Of a stretch of 60,380 nt of DNA, positions 43,480-51,348 are shown one piece after another (positions within the stretch are counted from its first letter, which is position 1; the number at the start of each line of letters is the position of its first letter). This DNA is from Darwinimomas sp963643215 (GTDB lineage Bacteria > Bacillota > Clostridia > Lachnospirales > Lachnospiraceae). The stretch is taken from NCBI GenBank assembly GCA_963643215.1, contig CAVIJY010000005.1:1-60380 (forward strand), given 5' to 3'. The translations under genes and the position numbers were made by a program. The notes below the pieces were generated by a model. The model had not been told where the DNA came from. It saw only the letters and a program-made list of their open reading frames with translations, and searched no databases.

Positions 43480-45759
43480 ATGGCAGAGACGATAGAAGAC
43501 AAGGCATACCTGAAGGAGGTAGCCCTACGTATAAGGGATATGCGGGAGATCATGGGGCTGTCCGAGAAGGAGATGGCTGACAAGACAGAGGTGACGCTTG
43601 AGGCATACAGAGAGTATGAGGCAGGGATGCAGGACTTCCCGTTCACATTCATCTATAAATGCTCGCAGGCATTCGGTGTAGGCATGAGCGACCTGCTGGA
43701 GGGACGCAGCTCCAGACTCTCGTCCTATACCGTAACCCGCAAGGGACACGGTCAGGATACGGCCAGAGAGGACGGCATCTCCATAGATAATATGGCACCG
43801 AGCTTCGCGAACAAGAAGGTGGAGCCGTACTATGTCACATATGAGTACCGGCAGGAGCTTCAGAATGCGCCTATTCATATGACAAAGCATTCAGGACAGG
43901 AGTTTGACTTCATCGTCAGCGGCAGACTGAAGGTACAGATAGGAGACAATGTCGAGTACCTCAGCGAGGGCGACAGCATCTACTACAACAGCTCCACACC
44001 CCACGGCATGATAGCTGTGGACGGAAGAGACTGCGTATTCATCGCAATCATCATCCCGGGCACGGGAGAAGACAAGAAGGAGAAGATTCTTCGCAATACT
44101 CTGATTCCCTCCAAGAGTACCAGAAGAAGATATGTATGCTCCGAGTTTGTCAAATGCACGGAGAACAGATCGGGAGCACTGGAGCGGATAGACTTCGCCA
44201 ATGAAGACCGCTTCAACTTCGCCTTCGATATCGTGGACGCCATAGCCAAGAAGGATCCGGAGAAGCTGGCGATGATCCATATCGATAAGAATATGACGGA
44301 GCGTCGTTTTACATTCTACGATATCAAGCGGGCCTCCAATCAGTGCGCCAACTACTTCAAGGCTCTCGGCATCAGGAAGGGAGATAAGGTTCTGCTTGTT
44401 TTAAAGCGTCACTATCAGTTCTGGTTTGCGATACTGGGGCTTCACAAGCTGGGAGCCATCGCCATACCGGCGACAAGCCAGCTCCAGCCGCATGATTTCA
44501 AGTATCGCTTCGACGCGGCGGATGTCAGCGCAATCGTCGCTACATCGGATGATCTCGTCCCTGCTCATGTGGATGCCGTAGTGCAGGATTGTCCGAGTCT
44601 TAAGACCAGAATACTGGTAGGAGGAACAAAGGAAGGATGGCACAGCTTTGATGAGGAATTCCCCCTGTACAGCGCGCATTTTTACAGAAGCGAGGACACC
44701 CCGTGCGGCGATGATCCGATGCTGATGTTCTTCACATCCGGAACCACGGGATATCCGAAGATAGCGATGCACAGCTACAAATATCCGCTGGGACACTATA
44801 TCACAGCCAAGTACTGGCACGGAGTAAGTCCGGACGGGCTGCACTTTACCATATCGGAGACCGGCTGGGGCAAGGCTCTGTGGGGGAAACTGTACGGACA
44901 GTGGATGTGCGAGGGCGCAGTGTTCACATATGATTTCGACAGATTCAATGCGTCGGAGATACTGCCGATGTTTGCAAAATATCATATCACCACATTCTGC
45001 GCACCGCCCACAATGCTGAGAATGATGATAAAGGAGGATCTGTCCAGATATGACCTGTCATCGATAGTTCATATGACTACCGCAGGAGAGGCTCTGAATC
45101 CGGAGGTATACATCCAGTTCGAGAAGCTGACAGGCCTTCAGATCATGGAGGGCTTCGGACAGACGGAGCTGACACTGTGCATAGGCAATCTGATGGGAGG
45201 AACTCACAAGATAGGCTCTATGGGCAAGCCTACGCCGCTGTACGATATCACATTGATGAACGCTGACGGTGAGCCCGTGGCAGACGGTGAGCCGGGAGAG
45301 ATAGTTGTCAGGACATCGGACAGAGTACCCTGCGGACTGTTTCTGGGATATTACAACAATGCCGAGGAGACCGCGGAGGTATGGCACGACGGATATTATC
45401 ATACAGGAGATCTGGCATGGCGTGATGAGGACGGCTTTCTGTGGTATGTGGGCAGAAAGGATGATGTCATCAAATCATCAGGCTACCGCATAGGACCGTT
45501 CGAGATCGAAAATGTCATCATGGAGCTGCCGTATGTGCTGGAATGCGGCGTATCGGCTGCGCCGGATCCCGTCAGGGGACAGGTCGTCAAGGCAAGCATC
45601 GTGCTGGTCAAGGGTACGGAGCCGTCGGAGGCACTGGCCAGGGAGATCCAGGACTATGTAAAGAAGAATACGGCGCCATATAAATATCCCAGAATAGTCG
45701 TATTCAGGGAAAGCCTTCCCAAGACCATATCGGGAAAGATTCAGAGAAACAAGCTATAG
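43480..45759 (+). CDS. XRE regulator / cupin / acyl-CoA synthetase three-domain fusion
   Basis: A 759-residue protein. An XRE-type helix-turn-helix lies at about residues 8-65 (LRIRDMREIMGLSEKEMADK). A small-ligand cupin follows at about 120-200 (MTKHSGQEFDFIVSGRLKVQIG, SIYYNSSTPHGM). The rest (about 225-759) is an AMP-forming acyl-CoA synthetase with FFTSGTTGYPK near 416, GFGQTELTL, YHTGDLAWRDEDG, GRKDDVIKSSGYRIGPFEIE and the catalytic lysine in TISGKIQRNKL. It could bind DNA and sense the acid or CoA ester it handles. The ATG at 43480 follows GGAGGG; the frame's first codon at 43468 is a TTG in that ribosome site. Confidence 0.88.
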   Translation: MAETIEDKAYLKEVALRIRDMREIMGLSEKEMADKTEVTLEAYREYEAGMQDFPFTFIYKCSQAFGVGMSDLLEGRSSRLSSYTVTRKGHGQDTAREDGISIDNMAPSFANKKVEPYYVTYEYRQELQNAPIHMTKHSGQEFDFIVSGRLKVQIGDNVEYLSEGDSIYYNSSTPHGMIAVDGRDCVFIAIIIPGTGEDKKEKILRNTLIPSKSTRRRYVCSEFVKCTENRSGALERIDFANEDRFNFAFDIVDAIAKKDPEKLAMIHIDKNMTERRFTFYDIKRASNQCANYFKALGIRKGDKVLLVLKRHYQFWFAILGLHKLGAIAIPATSQLQPHDFKYRFDAADVSAIVATSDDLVPAHVDAVVQDCPSLKTRILVGGTKEGWHSFDEEFPLYSAHFYRSEDTPCGDDPMLMFFTSGTTGYPKIAMHSYKYPLGHYITAKYWHGVSPDGLHFTISETGWGKALWGKLYGQWMCEGAVFTYDFDRFNASEILPMFAKYHITTFCAPPTMLRMMIKEDLSRYDLSSIVHMTTAGEALNPEVYIQFEKLTGLQIMEGFGQTELTLCIGNLMGGTHKIGSMGKPTPLYDITLMNADGEPVADGEPGEIVVRTSDRVPCGLFLGYYNNAEETAEVWHDGYYHTGDLAWRDEDGFLWYVGRKDDVIKSSGYRIGPFEIENVIMELPYVLECGVSAAPDPVRGQVVKASIVLVKGTEPSEALAREIQDYVKKNTAPYKYPRIVVFRESLPKTISGKIQRNKL

Positions 45760-45768
45760 GAGAGCGGC

Positions 45769-46467
45769 GTGAAATATAAGAGAGTGACGCTTCTGAGCGG
45801 ACATTACGGCAGCGGCAAGACGGGAATAGCCGTAGCGATGGCGAAGGAGCTGAAAAAAAGATACGACAGGGTTGCGATAGCGGATCTTGATATAGTCAAT
45901 CCGTACTTTCGGACGAAGGACTCGCAGGACGAGCTGGAGGCGGCGGGAATCAGGCTGATATGTTCAAAGTATGCCAACTCCAATGTGGATCTGCCTGCAC
46001 TTCCCGATGAGATGTATTCGGTCATCGATGAGCCTGATCAGCATGTCATCATAGATGTCGGAGGAGACGACAGAGGAGCGCTTGCGCTTGGACGCCTCGT
46101 ACCGGCGCTGCTTGAGGAGGATGATTTTGATATGTACATGGTCATCAATATGTATCGTCCGCTGACAAGAACGCCTGAGGATACGCTTGAGATACTAAAA
46201 GAGATTGAATGCGCATGCGGGATGAGATTTACGGGACTGATCAACAATTCCAATCTGGGCAATCTTACGCAGGCAAGCGATGTGCTGGCATCCGCGGAAT
46301 ATGCCGGGAAAGTGGCAGAGCTGACAGGGTTGCCGCTTGCGGCCACGACAGTGGAGGAAGAGCTTTACGGGGAGCTGAAGGACAGAGTTGAGGAGCTTTA
46401 TCCCATAGGCATCCGGAAAAAGATATTTGAGTACTACAAGGAGGGTAGCAATCAATGGCAAGGGTGA
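45769..46467 (+). CDS. P-loop ATPase (ParA/MinD/CooC-like) associated with the oxidoreductase
   Basis: A 232-residue ATP-binding protein. The Walker A GHYGSGKTG is near residues 11-19, followed by RVAIADLDIVNPYFRTKDS (switch region), VIIDVGGDDRGALALGRL (Walker B-like) and TGLINNSNLGNLT. It resembles nucleotide-dependent cofactor-insertion ATPases. Such genes are frequently placed next to clostridial VOR/KOR subunits, suggesting help in assembly or activation, though this is unproven. It starts with GTG, 9 bp after the preceding stop, and overlaps the ferredoxin subunit by 13 bp. Confidence 0.78.
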   Translation: MKYKRVTLLSGHYGSGKTGIAVAMAKELKKRYDRVAIADLDIVNPYFRTKDSQDELEAAGIRLICSKYANSNVDLPALPDEMYSVIDEPDQHVIIDVGGDDRGALALGRLVPALLEEDDFDMYMVINMYRPLTRTPEDTLEILKEIECACGMRFTGLINNSNLGNLTQASDVLASAEYAGKVAELTGLPLAATTVEEELYGELKDRVEELYPIGIRKKIFEYYKEGSNQWQG

Positions 46468-46661
46468 CATTCAACACGGACAATTGCAAGGGCTGCGGAC
46501 TGTGCGTAGACGCCTGTCCCAAGTATCTGCTGCAGCTGTCAAGGGACAGGATCAACAAGAAGGGACACCATCCGGCAGAGATCACGGATCAGGAGGCATG
46601 CGTGGCCTGCACATCCTGCGCGATCATGTGTCCTGACTGCATCATCACGATCGAGAAATGA
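46455..46661 (+). CDS. 2-oxoacid:ferredoxin oxidoreductase delta subunit (2x[4Fe-4S] ferredoxin)
   Basis: A 68-residue ferredoxin-like subunit with two complete cluster motifs: CKGCGLCVDACPKY at about residues 11-24 and CVACTSCAIMCPD at about 50-62. It passes electrons between the TPP enzyme and soluble ferredoxin. It lies directly before the alpha subunit (10 bp) and overlaps the ATPase gene. Confidence 0.92.
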   Translation: MARVTFNTDNCKGCGLCVDACPKYLLQLSRDRINKKGHHPAEITDQEACVACTSCAIMCPDCIITIEK

Positions 46662-46670
46662 GGTGTGAAA

Positions 46671-47735
46671 ATGGCTGAAAAAGTATTGATGAAGGGCAAT
46701 GAAGCGATCGCTGAGGCAGCGATACAGGCGGGGTGCAGACATTATTTCGGATATCCTATCACGCCGCAGACCGAGATAGCGGCATACATGGCAAAGCGTA
46801 TGCCGAAGATAGGCGGGACATTTCTTCAGGCTGAGTCCGAGATAGCGGCTATAAACATGGTATACGGAGCAAGCGCGGCGGGAAAGAGGGTCATGACATC
46901 CTCGTCCTCACCCGGCATATCACTCAAGAGCGAGGGCCTGTCATATCTGGCGGGTGCTGATCTTCCCGCGGTTGTCGTCAATGCGCAGAGAGGAGGCCCC
47001 GGTCTGGGAGGCATCCAGCCGAGCCAGTCAGACTACTGGCAGGCGACAAAGGGCGGAGGACACGGCGACTACCATATGATAGTGCTTGCGCCGTCCTCAG
47101 TGCAGGAGATGGCGGAGCTGACCATCAGAGCCTTTGATCTTTCCGACAAATACCGCATGACGGCGATGGTGCTGGCGGACGGAACCATCGGACAGATGAT
47201 GGAGCCGGTATCATTTGACCTGAGTATAGCGCCGGAGCCGGAGAAGCCGTGGGCCACCACGGGTACAGGCATGAAGCGGCCTCATAATGTCATAAACTCA
47301 CTGTTTCTGATTCCTGAGCAGCTTGAGAGCGGAAATATCTCAAGATATGCGCGATATGAGCAGATAAAGCGGACCGAGGCGGCTGCTGAGGAGTATATGA
47401 CGGATGATGCCGAGATCGTGGTGGTAGCATTCGGTATAGCGGCCCGTGTATCCAAGAATGCCGTAAATGAAGCCAGAGCAAGAGGGATAAAAGTCGGGCT
47501 TGTACGTCCGGTCACGCTGTGGCCATTCCCGGATGAGGTGCTGAAAAAGGCGGCATCTCACGCGAAGCAGTTCATCAGCGTAGAGCTGTCCATGGGGCAG
47601 ATGATAGATGATGTGCGGCTGGCGATAGAGTGCAAGGCGCCCGTGACGCTGTGCAGCAGAGTCGGAGGCGTGATTCCCTCCCCGGCACAGGTATATCAGG
47701 CGATAGTGGCAGCAAAGGAAGGAGGAAATGAGTGA
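46671..47735 (+). CDS. vorB: 2-oxoacid:ferredoxin oxidoreductase alpha subunit (VorB/KorA type)
   Basis: A 354-residue pyrimidine-binding subunit. KVLMKGNEAIAEAAIQAGCRHYFGYPITPQTEI and the downstream QAESEIAAINMVYGASAAGKRVMTSSSSPG are classic for VorB/KorA, and QRGGPGLGGIQPSQSDY follows. The complex oxidises 2-oxoacids to acyl-CoA plus CO2 with ferredoxin, or runs in reverse. The ATG at 46671 follows GAGGTG; a GTG two codons earlier is possible. Branched-chain versus 2-oxoglutarate specificity cannot be told from sequence alone, but it is annotated as VorB-like. Confidence 0.92.
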   Translation: MAEKVLMKGNEAIAEAAIQAGCRHYFGYPITPQTEIAAYMAKRMPKIGGTFLQAESEIAAINMVYGASAAGKRVMTSSSSPGISLKSEGLSYLAGADLPAVVVNAQRGGPGLGGIQPSQSDYWQATKGGGHGDYHMIVLAPSSVQEMAELTIRAFDLSDKYRMTAMVLADGTIGQMMEPVSFDLSIAPEPEKPWATTGTGMKRPHNVINSLFLIPEQLESGNISRYARYEQIKRTEAAAEEYMTDDAEIVVVAFGIAARVSKNAVNEARARGIKVGLVRPVTLWPFPDEVLKKAASHAKQFISVELSMGQMIDDVRLAIECKAPVTLCSRVGGVIPSPAQVYQAIVAAKEGGNE

Positions 47736-48508
47736 TGACAACAGTATTTCAGAGGCCTCATGCACTTGCAGACATTCCGCTTCATTACTGTCCGGGATGC
47801 ACCCACGGCATCATCCATCGTCTGGTAGCAGAGGCCATAGATGAGCTGAATATAGAAGGACGCACTGTCGGAATAGCTCCGGTCGGATGCGCCGTCATGG
47901 CATATGATTACTTTAACTGCGATATGATCGAGGCAGCCCACGGACGCGCTCCGGCCGTAGCAACCGGAGTTAAGAGAGCCAATCCGGAGAATATAGTATT
48001 CTCATATCAGGGGGACGGGGATCTGGCTTCCATCGGAACTGCAGAGACAGTTCACAGTGCGGCAAGAAACGAGAATATCACAATAATATTCATAAACAAT
48101 GCCATCTACGGCATGACAGGCGGGCAGATGGCTCCGACATCCCTTCCCGGGCAGGTCACCCAGACATCACCCTACGGGCGTGATCCAAAGCAGTGCGGAT
48201 ATCCGGTCAAGGTATGCGAGATGCTCGCGCAGCTGGACGGCCCGGAGTATCTGGAAAGGGTGGCGGTCAACAATGTAAAGAATGTAAGAGCAGCCAAGAA
48301 GGCCATAAAAAAGGCATTTCAAAATCAGATAGAAGGCAAGGGCTTCTCGCTGGTCGAGGTCATATCCGCATGTCCGACAAACTGGGGCATGACACCGAAA
48401 AAGGCGCTTGAGTGGATAGACGAGGCTATGATCCCGTACTATCCGCTGGGAGTATACAAGGATCGCAGTGCCGGCATCACGGCATCGGGAGGGGAGGTCA
48501 GAGCATGA
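47732..48508 (+). CDS. 2-oxoacid:ferredoxin oxidoreductase beta subunit (TPP-binding)
   Basis: A 258-residue thiamine-diphosphate-binding subunit. YCPGCTHGIIHRLVAEAIDEL at the N-terminus, then SYQGDGDLASIGTAETVHSAARNENITIIFINNAIYGMTGGQMAPTS, contains the GDGD...NN TPP/Mg motif. The first codon is a GTG at 47732 overlapping the alpha-subunit stop; ATG 47735 is equally plausible with GGAGG upstream. It overlaps the gamma subunit by 4 bp. Confidence 0.93.
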   Translation: MMTTVFQRPHALADIPLHYCPGCTHGIIHRLVAEAIDELNIEGRTVGIAPVGCAVMAYDYFNCDMIEAAHGRAPAVATGVKRANPENIVFSYQGDGDLASIGTAETVHSAARNENITIIFINNAIYGMTGGQMAPTSLPGQVTQTSPYGRDPKQCGYPVKVCEMLAQLDGPEYLERVAVNNVKNVRAAKKAIKKAFQNQIEGKGFSLVEVISACPTNWGMTPKKALEWIDEAMIPYYPLGVYKDRSAGITASGGEVRA

Positions 48509-49038
48509 CAAGAGAATATCTTTTTGCAGGCTTCGGAGGTCAGGGGCTTCTGTTCTCGGGCAAGGTTCTGGCCTATAAGGCTCTGCTTGAGGGCAAAAAT
48601 GTCAGCTGGCTCCCGTCCTACGGTCCCGAGATGAGAGGCGGAACCGCGAACTGCTCGGTCATCATCAGCGACGAGCCGGTCGGCGCGCCCATTATAGACC
48701 ATCCGGATGTGCTGGTGGCCATGAATCTGCCCTCTCTGGACAAATATGAACCGGCAGTCAAGGCAGGCGGGATCATCATAGTTGACTCAAGCCTCATAGA
48801 GCGCAGGGTTGCAAGAGATGATGTTCAGGTATATTATCTGCCCGCCACAACCATGGCCGGAGAGGCGGGGACGCCGACGCTCGCGAATATGATCCTGATG
48901 GGAAGGCTTCTTGATGTGCTTGGAGAGTATGACGAGGAGATGGTAGATAAGGCACTGGGGAAATGCATCTCCGCAAGGCATGCGGATCTCTTTGATGCGA
49001 ACAAAAACGCCATGGATACGGGCAGAGCATACAGATGA
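48505..49038 (+). CDS. 2-oxoacid:ferredoxin oxidoreductase gamma subunit
   Basis: A 177-residue catalytic-gamma domain protein. TREYLFAGFGGQGLLFSGKVLAYKAL at the N-terminus and SWLPSYGPEMRGGTANCSVIIS are diagnostic. The start at 48505 is set by the ATGA overlap with the beta subunit and a GGGGAGG site; the frame open from 48412 is beta-subunit sequence. This is the last subunit gene of the complex (order delta-alpha-beta-gamma) and likely ends the core operon. Confidence 0.93.
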   Translation: MTREYLFAGFGGQGLLFSGKVLAYKALLEGKNVSWLPSYGPEMRGGTANCSVIISDEPVGAPIIDHPDVLVAMNLPSLDKYEPAVKAGGIIIVDSSLIERRVARDDVQVYYLPATTMAGEAGTPTLANMILMGRLLDVLGEYDEEMVDKALGKCISARHADLFDANKNAMDTGRAYR

Positions 49039-49124
49039 TGCCCGGTGAGCCGCAGAGCGCCGGGTTCTGGAAAAATCCTGCCTTTTCAGTTATCATGAAG
49101 CTATGAAGCAGAGAGGAGGCATAT

Positions 49125-49895
49125 ATGATCTGGAACAGTCTTGAAACAGGCGACAATGAGGCCATGATGGCCGAAACCATCGCGATCCGCGGACATGGCG
49201 GCAAGGCGGTGAGAGCCTACTACTCACGGCCGCTGGGAGACGGCCTGTACCCCGGGCTGGTGCTCATACCGCATCTTCCGGGCTGGGACGAATGGTGCCG
49301 GGAGACGGCAAGGAGATTCACACAGCACGGATACGCGGTCATTTGCCCGAATATCTATCAGGACAAGGGAGAAGGCAAGCCGGCAGACATAGGGAGACGG
49401 GTGATGTCCGGAGATATGGTCAGCGACGCAGATGTGATGGAGGATACTCAGGGATGCATTGATCATCTGAGAGCTCTTCCGAGATCCAACGGCCGGGTAG
49501 GAGTCATAGGTATGTGCTCCGGAGGCCGTCATACATATATGGCGGCATGTACTCTGGACGGGATAGACGCAGCAGTGGACTGCTGGGGCGGAGATGTGAT
49601 CGTCTCAGAGGATAAACTCACGCCGCAGAGACCGCATGCGCCGATAGAGTACACCGGACAGCTGTCGTGCCCGCTTCTCGGCATATTCGGAAATGATGAC
49701 AGCAATCCGGATAAGGAGCAGGTAGATCTGATAGAGAAGGAGCTGAAAAAGGCAGGAAAGGAGTATACATTCTGCCGCTATGACGGGGCAGGACACGGCA
49801 TATGGTACTATGACAAGCCCATGTACCGTCAGGAGCAGGCGATGGATTCCTTTGAGAAGTGTATGGAGTTTCTTGACAGACATCTGAAATGCTGA
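49125..49895 (+). CDS. Dienelactone hydrolase family protein
   Basis: A 256-residue alpha/beta hydrolase. GLVLIPHLPGWDEWCRETARRFTQHGYAVICPN matches the DLH N-terminal core. GVIGMCSGGRHTYMAA carries a GxCxGG nucleophile elbow, so cysteine is the nucleophile as in dienelactone hydrolase. A conserved histidine lies in the late DGAGHGIWYY segment. It acts on lactones or esters in the cytosol. It is 86 bp after the oxidoreductase and 16 bp before the radical SAM gene. The ATG follows GAGAGGAGG. The real substrate is unknown. Confidence 0.87.
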   Translation: MIWNSLETGDNEAMMAETIAIRGHGGKAVRAYYSRPLGDGLYPGLVLIPHLPGWDEWCRETARRFTQHGYAVICPNIYQDKGEGKPADIGRRVMSGDMVSDADVMEDTQGCIDHLRALPRSNGRVGVIGMCSGGRHTYMAACTLDGIDAAVDCWGGDVIVSEDKLTPQRPHAPIEYTGQLSCPLLGIFGNDDSNPDKEQVDLIEKELKKAGKEYTFCRYDGAGHGIWYYDKPMYRQEQAMDSFEKCMEFLDRHLKC

Positions 49896-49911
49896 CAGGA
49901 TCGTGCGGCAC

Positions 49912-51006
49912 ATGAGTGAATATATGATAATGGCAAAGCCGGTCGGCTCTCGCTGCAACATGGCGTGCGGATACTGCTATTACCTGGGGAAGGGGCAGTA
50001 TTCGACACACGAAAGCCAGACAGTGATGAGCCGGCCGGTTCTTGAAAAGCTGATAAAGCAGCTGATAAGCTCCTCGCCGGAGGTGACTTCCATAGTATGG
50101 CACGGCGGAGAGCCGACGCTGGCAGGCCTGGACTTTTTCAGGGAGGTCATGGCCATAGAAAAAAGATACCTTCCCGCTGGGCACCGGATATGGAACAATC
50201 TGCAGACCAACGGAATGCTCATAGACGAGCAGTGGCGCGATTTTCTGCTGGAAAACCGCTGGGATGTAGGAGTGAGCATAGACGGAACAAGGGCGGCTCA
50301 TGACGCAAACCGCAGGATGCCGGGAAAGTCGGACTGCGACGGCTCTGCGCAGTCTCCCTGGGAGCGTACAGCACACAGCATACGGATGCTGCGGGATGCC
50401 GGAATAGCGGTTGATCTGCTCTGCACGGTCAACTCGGATACCGCCGGAGATCCGGAGGGAGTATATGATGCTCTGAAGGCCTTTGATACGGGCTGGATGC
50501 AGTTCATCCCGATAGTCGGAGCAGCTAAATCTGTAACGCCGCGGCAGTACGGTGATTTTCTGTGCAGGATATTTGACAGATGGCGCTCATGCGGGGATGT
50601 GGGCAGAGTGCATGTGCAGCTCTTTGACGAAACCGCAAGGGTGTGGAGAGGCATGAAGCCGACTCTGTGCTGGATGCAGGAAACATGCGGACAGGCACTG
50701 ATAGCAGAGGAGGACGGGGCTGTCTATTCCTGTGATCATTATGTTGATCCCGGGCACAGACTCGGATATCTGCAGGAGCATGAGCTGAACGAGCTGGCAG
50801 ACTCGGAGAAACAGAAGGCATTTGGCCTGTATAAAAGGCAGTCGCTGTGCGATGAATGCAGGAGCTGCCGGTGGCTGTCCGTATGCGGCGGCGGCTGCCC
50901 GAAGGACAGACTGCCGGATGCCTCGGGGCAGCCGAGGTACTATCTGTGTGAGGGACTGAGGATGTTCTGGGAGCATGCGCATGCCGCCATGACGCAACAC
51001 AAATGA
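49912..51006 (+). CDS. Radical SAM/SPASM protein, anaerobic sulfatase maturase-like
   Basis: A 364-residue radical SAM enzyme. The cluster motif CNMACGYCYY (CxxxCxxC) is near residues 13-22, followed by WHGGEPTLAGLDFF. The C-terminal SPASM region has CxxC pairs (CDECRSCRWLSVCGGGCPKD) and YSCDHYVDPG for auxiliary iron-sulfur clusters. These features match anSME enzymes that convert a Cys or Ser of a sulfatase to formylglycine, but no sulfatase is in the window, so another peptide target is possible. The ATG at 49912 is preferred over GTG 49903 for its spacing to AGGA. It is probably cotranscribed with the hydrolase. Confidence 0.88.
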   Translation: MSEYMIMAKPVGSRCNMACGYCYYLGKGQYSTHESQTVMSRPVLEKLIKQLISSSPEVTSIVWHGGEPTLAGLDFFREVMAIEKRYLPAGHRIWNNLQTNGMLIDEQWRDFLLENRWDVGVSIDGTRAAHDANRRMPGKSDCDGSAQSPWERTAHSIRMLRDAGIAVDLLCTVNSDTAGDPEGVYDALKAFDTGWMQFIPIVGAAKSVTPRQYGDFLCRIFDRWRSCGDVGRVHVQLFDETARVWRGMKPTLCWMQETCGQALIAEEDGAVYSCDHYVDPGHRLGYLQEHELNELADSEKQKAFGLYKRQSLCDECRSCRWLSVCGGGCPKDRLPDASGQPRYYLCEGLRMFWEHAHAAMTQHK

Positions 51007-51092
51007 AACATTTTCAATACAAAAGTCATGTCTGGTGAGCAACATAGATAGTTAGGCACCAAAATTTCATAAAATGTGACACCGCCGTTTGT

Positions 51093-51121
51093 ATGACACG
51101 GGATGCATTCGTGAGTATAAT
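51093..51121 (+). promoter_or_regulatory. Sigma-70-type promoter driving the structured leader and MATE gene
   Basis: ATGACA (51093-51098), a 17-bp spacer and a consensus TATAAT (51116-51121). Transcription would begin near 51128, just before the 187-bp repeat, so the repeat would make up nearly the whole 5' leader of the MATE mRNA. Confidence 0.8.
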
Positions 51122-51133
51122 TCTGATTATCAA

Positions 51134-51320
51134 GTTACTCGGATTGTTTCGTGCTTCGCACTTCCACAATCCGCTCTCAATTCGGATTCCCGTGGGGCTT
51201 TTGCCACACTTCATCCGCATTGAGAGGCGTGTCATAAACTCTATCTCCCACTGACATGCCCCTAAAGGGACCAGCTGCGCGTCGTGGCATGTCGTGGGAG
51301 ATGAGCTTTGACACTGTAAC
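51134..51320 (+). repeat. 187-bp structured dispersed repeat, full copy A
   Basis: It matches 60141-60327 along its whole length without net length change. It starts GTTAC and ends GTAAC. Three stem regions can be drawn: GGATTGT with ACAATCC; CTCTCAAT with ATTGAGAG; and an outer GTGTCA with TGACAC enclosing CTCCCAC/GTGGGAG and a GCTGCG-CGT hairpin. Arms differ between copies in partly compensating ways. It carries no ORF of its own. It could be a MITE-like element or an RNA leader element. CAA directly flanks both ends here. Confidence 0.85.
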
Positions 51321-51348
51321 CAAAAACGCATCATGGGGAGTGTCTGAA

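Noticed and set aside
37241..51006. Nif11-like precursor and radical SAM/SPASM enzyme as one RiPP cluster
   Set aside because: They are separated by about 12 kb and several unrelated operons with terminators between, and no exporter or protease accompanies them.
51256..51348. Longer MATE protein starting inside the repeat
   Set aside because: The added residues are encoded by the repeat, the same peptide (MSWEMSFDTVT) appears as an open frame at the partial repeat, and 51349 has its own ribosome site.
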